From DGNJ01 sp002388905 (GTDB lineage: Bacteria; Pseudomonadota; Gammaproteobacteria; Pseudomonadales; Porticoccaceae): DNA of 64,000 bases. Below are positions 25,778-33,676 of this stretch, piece after piece. A program made the position numbers and the translations under genes. Positions within the stretch are counted from its first letter, which is position 1. The number at the start of each line of letters is the position of its first letter. Under the pieces are notes generated by a model. It saw only the letters and a list, made by a program, of their open reading frames with translations. It had not been told where the DNA came from and ran no database searches. The stretch lies in assembly GCA_036843405.1 (NCBI GenBank), contig DAITSJ010000004.1:124001-188000 (forward strand), read 5' to 3'.

Positions 25778-26944
25778 ATGAGAGGACTGGACGATCTCTG
25801 GCTGGCCTCCGGCCTGGCGCAGACCCAGCCGGGGCAGCTGGTGATGGTGGCGGTGGGCTTTGTGTTGCTCTACCTGGCGATTCGCAAGGGTTTTGAGCCA
25901 TTGTTGCTGGTGCCCATCGGCTTCGGGACCCTGCTGATCAATATACCGGGCGCCGGGTTCGACTTGCCGCCCGTTTACAATGCCCTTGGCGAACTGGAGA
26001 GCCCCGGCGGCCTGCTTTATTACATCTACGAGGCGGGTATTGCCACGGGTGTCGCGCCGCTGCTGATCTTTATGGGGGTCGGGGCCATGACCGACTTTGG
26101 TCCCCTGCTGGCCAACCCGCGCACCCTCTTTCTGGGGGCGGCCGCCCAGTTCGGTATTTTCGCCACGGTGCTGGGCGCCGCGGCTTTGGGGGCCGCCGGG
26201 ATTCTCGATTTCGACATCCGCGACGCGGCGGCCATCGGCATTATCGGTGGTGCCGACGGCCCCACCGCGATCTTCGTGGCCAGCCGGCTATCGCCGGAAC
26301 TGCTCGGCGCCATTGCCGTGGCGGCCTATTCCTATATGGCCATGGTGCCCATCATACAGCCACCCATCATCCGGGCCCTGACCACTGCCGAGGAGCGGGG
26401 GCGCAGGATGGAGCAGCTGCGCGCCGTGTCGCGCCGGGAGAAAATCGTCTTCCCGCTGGTGCTGCTGATGCTGGTGGCCTTTTTCGTGCCCGCGGCCGCC
26501 CCCCTGCTGGGTATGTTCTGTTTCGGCAACCTGATGCGCGAGTGCGGCGTGGTGGAGCGCTTGAGCGACACCACCCAGAATGCCCTGATAAACGCCGTGA
26601 CCATCTTTCTGGGTTTGGGGGTGGGTTCGAAAATGAGCGCCGACAAGTTTCTCAACCCCGAGACCCTGGGCATTCTGGTGCTGGGTGTTGTCGCCTTTGG
26701 CATTGGTACCGCCAGCGGTGTGCTGATGGCCAAACTTCTGAACCGCTTTTCGTCGCACCCCATCAACCCCCTGATCGGTTCCGCCGGCGTGTCGGCGGTG
26801 CCCATGGCCGCCCGGGTCTCAAGCAAGATGGGTCTGGAAGCCAACCCCCATAATCATTTATTGATGCATGCCATGGGGCCCAATGTGGCGGGCGTGATTG
26901 GTTCTGCCGTGGCGGCGGGGGTAATGTTAAGCTTGCTTGCCTGA
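25778..26944 (+). CDS. oadB: Oxaloacetate decarboxylase beta subunit (Na+ pump)
   Basis: 388 residues of polytopic membrane protein with about nine hydrophobic segments. The conserved stretch GIIGGADGPTAIF contains the Asp required for Na+ translocation and carboxybiotin decarboxylation; MSADKFLNPETLGIL and SKMGLEANPHNHLLMHAMG are further family signatures. Operates with OadA and OadG in the inner membrane. Confidence 0.96.
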   Translation: MRGLDDLWLASGLAQTQPGQLVMVAVGFVLLYLAIRKGFEPLLLVPIGFGTLLINIPGAGFDLPPVYNALGELESPGGLLYYIYEAGIATGVAPLLIFMGVGAMTDFGPLLANPRTLFLGAAAQFGIFATVLGAAALGAAGILDFDIRDAAAIGIIGGADGPTAIFVASRLSPELLGAIAVAAYSYMAMVPIIQPPIIRALTTAEERGRRMEQLRAVSRREKIVFPLVLLMLVAFFVPAAAPLLGMFCFGNLMRECGVVERLSDTTQNALINAVTIFLGLGVGSKMSADKFLNPETLGILVLGVVAFGIGTASGVLMAKLLNRFSSHPINPLIGSAGVSAVPMAARVSSKMGLEANPHNHLLMHAMGPNVAGVIGSAVAAGVMLSLLA

Positions 26945-27063
26945 CATTCCGGAACAGGGTGTAGTCCGCGTTGCGGTCAGGACCATTGTCCAGGCTATTC
27001 CCTGTTCGTCCCGACGGCGGTACTGTCTCGCGCGGTATTATTTCAAGGAGTACAGAATCAAAA

Positions 27064-27936
27064 ATGACCCAGCACCATCAATCCCAGCGCTATGTCCTCA
27101 ATACGTCCTGCCCGGACACCATCGGTATCGCCCGTGCGGTGATGAACTTTATCTATGACCTGGGCGGCGGCATCGTCGATACCTCGCAGTTCGTGGATGT
27201 CTACAACGACCATTATTTTATGCGCACGGACTTCAACGGGGTGATGCGGGAGCTGCCCGATCTGGCCACCATCCAGGATATGTTCGCGCCCATTGCCGCC
27301 GAATTCGGCATGACCTACCAGTTTCACGACGTCCATCGCCCGCCCCGGGTGCTGATCGCCGTGTCCAAACACGGTCACTGCCTCAACGATCTGCTGTTCC
27401 GCTGGGAGGCCGGGGAACTGAATGCCGATATCGCCGGCGTCGTTTCCAATCACGAGGACATGCGCGCCAAGGTGGAATGGCACGGTCTGCCTTACCATTA
27501 CCTGCCGGTGACGCCGGACACCAAGGCGGAGCAGGAGGCGGCGGTCCTGCACCTGATCGAAGAACAGAACGTGGAGCTGTTGGTGCTGGCCCGCTATATG
27601 CAGATCCTGTCGCCGGGGTTGTGCAAGGTGTTAAGGGGCAGGGCCATCAATATACACCATTCCTTCCTGCCCGGTTTCAAGGGCGCGAGGCCTTACCACC
27701 AGGCCTACGAGCGCGGGGTCAAGGTGATAGGCGCCACCGCCCACTATGTGACCGAGGACCTGGATGACGGCCCCATCATTGAACAGGACACCCAGCGGGT
27801 GGAGCACTATCATTCGCCAGAGGATCTGGTTCGCACCGGCCGCGATATCGAGAATATCGTCCTGGCCAGGGCCGTGAACTGGCACTGCACCCGGCGGGTC
27901 ATGCTCAACGGCAACCGAACCGTCGTTTTCAAGTAG
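27064..27936 (+). CDS. purU: Formyltetrahydrofolate deformylase
   Basis: 290 residues from ATG 27064, with AAGGAG 13 bases before it (27045-27050); an upstream in-frame start at 26971 adds residues unlike PurU. An N-terminal ACT domain (LNTSCPDTIGIARAVMNFIYD) is followed by the formyl-transferase fold with RVLIAVSKHGHCLNDLL, NIHHSFLPGFKGARPYHQA and GATAHYVTEDLDDGPIIEQ, which carry the catalytic Asn, His and Asp. It hydrolyses 10-formyl-THF to formate and THF. Its last 120 bp are duplicated at 32263-33595. Confidence 0.96.
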   Translation: MTQHHQSQRYVLNTSCPDTIGIARAVMNFIYDLGGGIVDTSQFVDVYNDHYFMRTDFNGVMRELPDLATIQDMFAPIAAEFGMTYQFHDVHRPPRVLIAVSKHGHCLNDLLFRWEAGELNADIAGVVSNHEDMRAKVEWHGLPYHYLPVTPDTKAEQEAAVLHLIEEQNVELLVLARYMQILSPGLCKVLRGRAINIHHSFLPGFKGARPYHQAYERGVKVIGATAHYVTEDLDDGPIIEQDTQRVEHYHSPEDLVRTGRDIENIVLARAVNWHCTRRVMLNGNRTVVFK

Positions 27937-28018
27937 AACGCCTTTCCATGCCAGGTCATTGCAGTGCCGGCACCGCCGGCGCCTTTCCAGTCGCAACCGC
28001 GGGATTCCATAAGCCGTT
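27817..28018. repeat. purU 3'-end direct repeat, copy 1 (202 bp)
   Basis: Covers the last 40 codons of purU plus 82 bp downstream. The same sequence, with five mismatches, is found at 32263-32303 joined to 33511-33676 once the IS481-type element and its 5-bp target duplication are removed. Copy 1 runs into a glnE fragment; copy 2 runs straight into the MFS gene. Both copies diverge immediately after AAGCCGTT. Confidence 0.9.
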
Positions 28019-28699
28019 CTTCATGCAACTCGGGCAGCGCATGATCCATATCCTCACCACCCAGACGGTGTCCGGCGCGCTCTACGAGGTGGACATGCGG
28101 CTGCGCCCCAACGGCAACTCCGAGATGCTGGTGACCGCCATCGGCGCCTTCGAAAAATACCAGCGCGACAATGCCTGGACCTGGGAGCACCAGGCCCTGG
28201 CCCGGGCCCGCTCGGTGGCCGGCGACCGGGCCATGGCCGACAGGTTCGATGCCATTCGCCGGCAGGTGCTGTGCCGCGCGGGAGCCGGCGGCGTTGCGGG
28301 GGAGGTGTTGGAAATGCGCGAGAAAATGCGTGCCCACCTGGGCAGCAAGGGCGGCGCCGGGCAGTTCAACATCAAGCACGACGCCGGCGGGATCGTCGAC
28401 ATCGAGTTCATCGTCCAGTACCTGCCCCTCGCCCACGCCTGCCGCCACCCGGCCCTGGTGGAATACACCGATAATATGCGCATGCTCGACGCCATCCGCG
28501 CCACGGCCTGCTGGAGCCGGACGCCGTGGATCAGCTGCAGGCGGCCTATATTTTCATTTTCTTCCGCAGTCTGGTGCACCGCCGGGTGCTGCAGAACAAA
28601 GCCAACACCCTCGATACCGACAGTTACGCCTGGATTGAGGCGGAGGGCCACCGCGAACGGGTGCGGGGGATTGGGGCGGGGATTTTTGCGGAGGGCTGA
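28019..28699 (+). pseudogene. glnE: glnE C-terminal fragment (glutamine synthetase adenylyltransferase), frameshifted
   Basis: About 225 codons matching the C-terminal adenylylating part of GlnE (normally about 950 residues). Seen: GALYEVDMRLRPNGNSEMLV, EKYQRDNAWTWEHQALARAR, MREKMRAHLGSK, GGIVDIEFIVQYL. One G appears to be lost near 28505: the reading then shifts frame and continues as LLEPDAVDQLQAAYIFIFF...WIEAEG to the TGA at 28697. The N-terminal two thirds are absent, and homology starts exactly at the end of the purU repeat. It is non-functional debris; an intact glnE must exist elsewhere if the organism has one. Confidence 0.9.
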
Positions 28700-29269
28700 G
28701 TCATCGGGCGTGGCGCAGATTCTCCCGCAGCCGCCGTGCCTTGGCATTGCCGCTGGATCGGCGAAGAAACGTAGACCTCCGGGTGGCTGCCCTTGTCATG
28801 GGTTGTAGAAATCTTGGCCTGATCTGGCAATCACCTTGAACGGAGCGGGATTGCCGAGCTTGAGGGCTGTGCGACCCGTCATCCCACCGATAGGTGTAAT
28901 CTCCCGCGAAAATTGTCGATGAGGTGTCTGCTTGTGCCGTCGTGAACAGGCTTCGTGGGTTTTGCGATCAATACCGAAAGAGTCGCGCGGCGCCGAAACA
29001 AAGTCATTAACTGACATATTGACAGTTATTTGAATATGTTGCTACCCTGCCTTGCAGGCCCAAGAATTCCCGAAAGCAGATTTGTCCCATAGTAAAAGCT
29101 CAAGGAAGTTCTGGGTTGCTCGGTACTGGCATTTTCGAGGCTCATGCCTGAAGCGAATTCTCAATATCCATTTCTCGTCTCGCGGAAGCGAGGATTGAAG
29201 GATTCCGGCATTGAATAGGCTCTGCAAACGGCGGCCGGTGTGCACCATTCATCTGCGAAGGAGTAGGCA
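28700..29269. other. Non-coding stretch with decayed DNA
   Basis: 570 bp without a convincing gene on either strand. At 28805-28835 there is a sequence that matches 23 of 31 bases of the left end of the IS481-type element at 32304 (both begin GTAG and share TGATCTGGCA), suggesting a solo, decayed IS end. An inverted repeat TAACTG-N9-CAGTTA lies at 29008-29028. Confidence 0.45.
29008..29028. promoter_or_regulatory. Operator-like inverted repeat upstream of the DUF427 gene
   Basis: TAACTG-ACATATTGA-CAGTTA: 6-bp arms, overlapping a TTGACA box at 29019-29024. It lies 240 bp before the DUF427 gene start. Could be a repressor site over a -35 element; no regulator gene is adjacent. Confidence 0.3.
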
Positions 29270-29698
29270 ATGGCAACAGACAAGATTGATCCTAACTGGG
29301 CTTCCGGCTACGACGACCGCTATGACTATCGGGTCGACATTAAGCGCCGCCGCAACCCTGTTACCGTCACCACCGCAGAAGGCGTCCGCCTGGCCCACAG
29401 CGAACGCACCCTTTTGGTGGATGAACAGAATCACGGGATCGTGTTCTATTTTCCGCAGAATGCTGTGGAGATGACCAAGCTCGTGAAGATCGACAAGGTC
29501 AGCCATTGTCCGTTCAAAGGTGTCGCTTCTTATTGGGCCCTTGCGCAGGGCGACCACACTGTTCCGGTTGCCTGGAGCTACGAAAATCCTTATCCGGAAG
29601 TTAGCCAAATCGCCGGCTATCTCGGTTTCTACGCAGACCAGGTCACCGTTTCCATCGGCGCCGCGATTTTTCCGATCCCGAAAAATGCAAAGGTGTGA
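29270..29698 (+). CDS. DUF427 family protein
   Basis: 142 residues with the DUF427 pattern: a first half (VRLAHSERTLLVDE) and the signature HCPFKGVASYWAL (Cys80) followed by PVAWSYENPYPEV and IAGYLGFYADQVTV. The family has no firmly established biochemical role. GGAG ribosome site before the ATG. Its stop overlaps the ATG of the thioesterase gene (TGATG), implying a two-gene operon. Intact, unlike most of its surroundings. Confidence 0.85.
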   Translation: MATDKIDPNWASGYDDRYDYRVDIKRRRNPVTVTTAEGVRLAHSERTLLVDEQNHGIVFYFPQNAVEMTKLVKIDKVSHCPFKGVASYWALAQGDHTVPVAWSYENPYPEVSQIAGYLGFYADQVTVSIGAAIFPIPKNAKV

Positions 29699-30591
29699 TG
29701 ACGGTCATGGACGATAATACCTACAACAGCAGCTGGGGCGATCTGTGTGATTTGATTCGCATCATGGATCTGCAGTCGACAGCCCCCGGTGTCTTTACGG
29801 CGCCGACGCATCTTCAAGCGCCGCGCAATGTGGTCGAAGGCAGCCAGATGCTGGCGCAGGCTATCGTTGCGGCGTCCAAGGCGGTTCCCGACAAACGGGC
29901 GGTTTCGGCGCACGCACTCTTTACCCGGGTCGCACGCTTCGATCTGCCGCTGGACTTTCACACCCAAATCCTGCAGTCAGGTCAAACCTTTGCGTCGGTC
30001 TCAGTTCAGGCCGAGCAGGAGGGCAAGCTGCGCTGCCCGGCGTTGGTCCTGATGGACTCGAGTTCGGGTGATTTTGTCAAGCATCAGGTGGCGATGCCCA
30101 AGGTGCCCGGGCCCGACCAATGCCCGGATTTCGACTACGGCATGACCGGCCGGGATGTGCGTTTTGTGAATGGCGATTACACGCCATTCGAGGACCGGAT
30201 CGGGCCGCCGGAACTGCATTGCTGGATGCGCTGCCGCGACAAACCTGAATCGCAGTTATTGCACCAAGCACTTCTCACCCAATGCGTCGGCCACTTCACG
30301 ATCGGTGCATCGATGTTGCCCCATGCAGGAGTGAAAGAAAATGATGCCCATGTGACCTTGTCGACCGCGGTCATGTCAATCGCCATCGCCTACCACGCCG
30401 ACGCGGATGTGTCCGACTGGATTCTGTATTCAAATCCTTCGGTGTATGCAGGGCGGGGTCTGGCTCAAGGCTGTGGCAATGTGTTTGCGCAGAATGGAAC
30501 GCTGCTGGCGTCGTACACGGTAACGGCAATGATCCGCAAGTTCGAGCGTTCGCCGGATTCGATCAATGTTCCTGCGAATCAGTTGATGTAG
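29698..30591 (+). CDS. Acyl-CoA thioesterase II-like (TesB family)
   Basis: 297 residues from ATG 29698 (GTG 29695 and ATG 29707 are close alternatives). Double hotdog organisation: the N-terminal half contains RVARFDLPLDFHTQILQSG and the C-terminal half DWILYSNPSVYAGRGLAQG, then GTLLASYTVTAMIR, the usual TesB ending. It would hydrolyse medium- or long-chain or branched acyl-CoA to free acid and CoA. Coupled to the DUF427 gene. Probably an accessory catabolic function carried on the mobile segment. Confidence 0.85.
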   Translation: MTVMDDNTYNSSWGDLCDLIRIMDLQSTAPGVFTAPTHLQAPRNVVEGSQMLAQAIVAASKAVPDKRAVSAHALFTRVARFDLPLDFHTQILQSGQTFASVSVQAEQEGKLRCPALVLMDSSSGDFVKHQVAMPKVPGPDQCPDFDYGMTGRDVRFVNGDYTPFEDRIGPPELHCWMRCRDKPESQLLHQALLTQCVGHFTIGASMLPHAGVKENDAHVTLSTAVMSIAIAYHADADVSDWILYSNPSVYAGRGLAQGCGNVFAQNGTLLASYTVTAMIRKFERSPDSINVPANQLM

Positions 30592-30600
30592 ATTTCGACG

Positions 30601-31440
30601 ATGAATGATCGGGGTTGCGGTGGCAGCAGAATTTCAGAGCCATTGACCAATGGTTGTGGACGGACCGGCGTGGCCAATAGCGGTGGCGTGGATAATGGCG
30701 ATGAGCGCAGTGCGACTGAGCGTTTGACGCTGCGATTATTGGCGGTGCGCAAGCAAACGGAACAACTTGTCCATAACCTCTCCGATGCGGATGCCACGGT
30801 ACAGTCGATGCCGAATGCAAGTCCGGCCAAATGGTATCTGGCGCATACGACCTGGTTTTTCGAAACGCTCATCCTGGTGCCGAATTTACCCGGATATCAG
30901 GTGTTTGATCCAAGCTATAACTCCCTTTTCAATAGCTATTACGAACGACCGGGGTCGCGTCACGAGCGAAGTGAGAGAGGCATGCTTACGCGTCCGACGC
31001 TCGAGCAGGTATTGCACTATCGACACCATGTCGATTCAGCTCTCGGTGCGTTGATGACGTTGGCGCCAAGCCCGCAACTGTCGGGCCTGATTCAGATGGG
31101 GATAAATCACGAACAACAGCATCAGGAATTGTTGTTGACGGATATCCTCCACCTTTTCAGCCGCAATCCCCTCGAGCCAGCGTATTGCGCACAAACGCGG
31201 CCTGAATGTTGGTCTCGACGGGGAAGCGCCACCGGTTTTAACGTCTACGCTGGCGGTCTTTTGAAGTTTGGATATTCGGGAACGATTTTGCGTTTGACTG
31301 TGAAGGACCTTTTCACGAGCGCTACCTGGTGCCATTCCAGCTGTCGCGAAGTCTCGTTACCAATCGAGAATGACTTGAATTTATTGGAGATGGTGGATAT
31401 CGGCGGCCCGAGTTGATTATTTTTCCCATGAAGCTCGCTG
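30601..31440 (+). pseudogene. EgtB-like (ergothioneine sulfoxide synthase family) remnant
   Basis: The N-terminal DinB-type domain is readable: AKWYLAHTTWFFETL with the first iron His82, and GINHEQQHQELLLTDILH with the paired histidines. After about 31280 one base is missing; in the next frame homology continues as NDFAFDCEGP, ERYLVPFQLSRSLVTNRE, then TGA (31371) where the family has Trp, then LEFIGDGGYRRPEL. The FGE-sulfatase catalytic domain is then lost altogether. So the gene carries a frameshift, an in-frame stop and a large 3' deletion. An intact C-terminal part is not seen nearby. Confidence 0.85.
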
Positions 31441-31708
31441 GAAAAAAGCGCATGTCGGCAATGGAAATGCAGCTTCAAAACCATTGAGGGATTTGCCGTC
31501 GCCTTCAAGGCCGGTTCAAGCAAAGCTGCTTTCGATGAGGGCATGGGTATTCCCGGGATCATTGCCGAAGAGTTCATTGCTCTGTGGGCGCCCATGGGCA
31601 GGCAGTGAAGGAGGTGGCCGTGCTGGGATTGTTGCGAAGCATGGTTAATTGCTTTGACGTTGTTCTGTTGGTTTTTGAATTTGAATGTCCAATGTAAGGA
31701 GATCAAGA
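31441..31708. other. Junk between the egtB-like remnant and the EthD-like gene
   Basis: Contains a short open stretch ending at a TGA at 31606-31608 that reads AFKAGSSKAAFDEGMGIP and so on. It looks like the tail of a broken gene I cannot identify. Otherwise nothing is recognisable until the ribosome site of the next gene. Confidence 0.4.
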
Positions 31709-32041
31709 ATGGCCAGGCATGTTTTTTTAGGATTGACCAGCCCCGTTGATGATCAGGAACACGAGTACAACGAGTGGTATAACGAGACGCATATTCCCGA
31801 GATTTTGAGTGTTCCTGGAATAATCAGCGCTCGGCGTTTCAAGACCAAGGTGGTCCATGCTCCCGGCGCGCCGGCGTGGAAATATATTTGTATTTTCGAA
31901 GTTGAGACTGATGACCTGGGCAGTACGTTAAAAGCCCTCGGGGAAGCCACCAGTTCGCCAATTTCTGCACTTGACGAAAGCGTATCCGGTAGCATCGTCG
32001 CCAAGGAAGTTTTTGCCCTGCACGAAAGCGAAATTGATTGA
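31709..32041 (+). CDS. EthD-like / dimeric alpha-beta-barrel protein
   Basis: 110 residues from ATG 31709, with TAAGGAG eight bases before it. Sequence begins MARHVFLGLTSPVDD, then EYNEWYNETHIPEILSVPGI, the signature of small dimeric ferredoxin-like proteins (EthD, DUF4286-like) that assist degradation or polyketide pathways, and ends in a strand/helix with IVAKEVFALHE. Looks intact. A catabolic helper role fits the adjacent SDR fragment, but no reaction can be assigned. Confidence 0.75.
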   Translation: MARHVFLGLTSPVDDQEHEYNEWYNETHIPEILSVPGIISARRFKTKVVHAPGAPAWKYICIFEVETDDLGSTLKALGEATSSPISALDESVSGSIVAKEVFALHESEID

Positions 32042-32162
32042 TCGCCAGTAGTTATGTGCGAGACTTGGCGTGTAGAAGTTTCGATATTATTTGTCGTTCG
32101 CCTTAAGGGGCGACTGAATTCGTGAGTTATTCAGGCCTTCCTCAGCTATACAGGAAATTGTT

Positions 32163-32262
32163 GTGGGAATCCTAGAAGGGAAAATTGCAGTTGTGACTGG
32201 TGCTGGGCGAGGTCTTGGCAGGGCTATTTCTCAACGATTTTCCAATGAAGGGGCGAAAGTGA
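32163..32262 (+). pseudogene. SDR gene 5' fragment
   Basis: From GTG 32163 the translation reads MGILEGKIAVVTGAGRGLGR and on to EGAKVT, an unmistakable SDR start with the TGxxxGxG motif. It stops making sense exactly at 32263, where the purU repeat begins. The gene is therefore cut by the rearrangement junction, with about 85 percent missing. Confidence 0.85.
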
Positions 32263-32303
32263 CCAGAGGATCTGGTTCGCACCGGCCGCGATATCGAGAA
32301 TAT

Positions 32304-33510
32304 GTAGTAATTCAGACTTGATCTGGCAGTTACCGGCTTCGACGAAGGCGTCTGTCAGGTCAGGTTCAGTTCACGAACTTTTCCTGCCAGATTCGTTTGC
32401 CATCAAGCAAGGCCTCCATCGGCGTCCTGCCGCAGCACATTTTGCCTTGATGGGTTCGTTCGCAGTTGTAGTAATTTAGCCACTCATCCAGATCGGTTTG
32501 CAACTCCTCCAGCGACTGGTAAATCTTCTTGCGCAGAGACGGCTGATAAAACTCCTGCAGGATGGTCTTATGGAAGCGCTCGCAGATACCGTTGGTTTGC
32601 GGATGTCGCGCCTTGGTCCGCGTGTGTTCGATGTCGTTGATCGCCAGATAGAGCTGGTAATCATGGCTGTCAGCCTTGCCACAGTACTCCGTGCCGCGGT
32701 CCGTCAGGATGCGCAGCACAGGCAACTCCTCAGCCGCATAAAACGGCAGAACCCGGTCGTTGAGTAGATCGGCCGCCGTAATGGGCGTTTTGGTCGTGTA
32801 GAGCTTGCAGTGCGCCACCTTGGCGTAGGTATCCACGTAGGTCTGCTGGTAAACTCGGCCAACCCCTTTGAACGTGCCGACATAGAAGGTGTCCTGGGAT
32901 CCCAGATAACCGGGATGTGCCGTTTCAATCTCGCCACAGACTTCATCATCCAGCTTCTTGCGCTCCAGCGCCTGGACCTGGGCCTCGGTGAGAATCAACC
33001 CTTCGGCTGCCACCTTCGCCTCCAGGGCCTTCAGGCGAAGCTTGAAGTTTGCCAGGTCATTGCGCAGCCAGATTGACCGGACTCCGCTCGGAGAGACAAA
33101 GACGCCGCGCTTGCGCAGCTCATTGGAGACCCGCACCTGGCCATGGGCAGGCTCTTCAATGGCATAGTCAATCACCGCCTGCTCGATCGATGGATCAACG
33201 CGATTCTTGTGATTGGGCACCCGGCGGTTGCGATCCAAAAGGGCTTCGACCCCGCCGTCACTTGCAGCCTCCTTGTAGCGATAAAACGTGTCTCTCGACA
33301 CACCCATCATTTTGCAGGCTTTGGCGATATTGCCCAGCTCATCTGCCAGATTGAGCAGGCCCACTTTGTGTTTAACAATTTTGTCGTTAGTATGAAGCAT
33401 GAGGGTTACCTCTTGGTTTCGGTTGATTTCAGGTTTAGTCACCTTCAATCAAAACCGGTAACCCTCTCTTTTTCAATAAGAAGTGTCAGATTTGGTCTGA
33501 ACTAATCTAG
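32304..33510 (-). mobile_element. IS481-family insertion sequence
   Basis: About 1207 bp with one transposase gene. Ends are imperfect inverted repeats: the left end has TTCAGACTTGATCTGGCA, and the right end read inward has TTCAGACCAAATCTGACA. A 5-bp duplication AATAT flanks it (32299-32303 and 33511-33515). It inserted into an already duplicated purU 3' end. The exact outer base is uncertain by one or two positions. Confidence 0.85.
32366..33400 (-). CDS. IS481-family transposase
   Basis: 344 residues from ATG 33400 (AGAGG seven bases before); an in-frame start at 33448 adds 16 residues without a ribosome site. N-terminal helix-turn-helix (NIAKACKMMGVSRDTFYRYKEA), then an rve-type catalytic core with Asp in QQTYVDTYAKV, Asp in RILTDRGTEYCG and Glu in NGICERFHKTIL, i.e. 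an intact DDE triad. The C terminus WLNYYNCERTHQGKMCCGRT is typical of the family. The gene appears intact and possibly active. Confidence 0.93.
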   Translation of the reverse strand: MLHTNDKIVKHKVGLLNLADELGNIAKACKMMGVSRDTFYRYKEAASDGGVEALLDRNRRVPNHKNRVDPSIEQAVIDYAIEEPAHGQVRVSNELRKRGVFVSPSGVRSIWLRNDLANFKLRLKALEAKVAAEGLILTEAQVQALERKKLDDEVCGEIETAHPGYLGSQDTFYVGTFKGVGRVYQQTYVDTYAKVAHCKLYTTKTPITAADLLNDRVLPFYAAEELPVLRILTDRGTEYCGKADSHDYQLYLAINDIEHTRTKARHPQTNGICERFHKTILQEFYQPSLRKKIYQSLEELQTDLDEWLNYYNCERTHQGKMCCGRTPMEALLDGKRIWQEKFVN

Positions 33511-33676
33511 AATATCGTCCTGGCCAGGGCCGTGAACTGGCACTGCACCCGGCGGGTCATGCTCAACGGCAACCGAACCGTCGTCTTCAAATAGAACGAC
33601 TTTCCATGCCAGGTCATTGCCGTGCCGGCACCGCCGGCGCCTTTCCAGTCGCAACAGCGGGATTCCATAAGCCGTT

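Larger units (their letters stand above)
32263..33676. repeat. purU 3'-end direct repeat, copy 2, interrupted by an IS
   Basis: Segments 32263-32303 and 33511-33676 together reproduce 27817-28018, with AATAT present on both sides of the IS. The five differences from copy 1 all lie at or after the end of the purU coding part. The repeat ends one base before the TTG start of the MFS gene. Confidence 0.9.
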
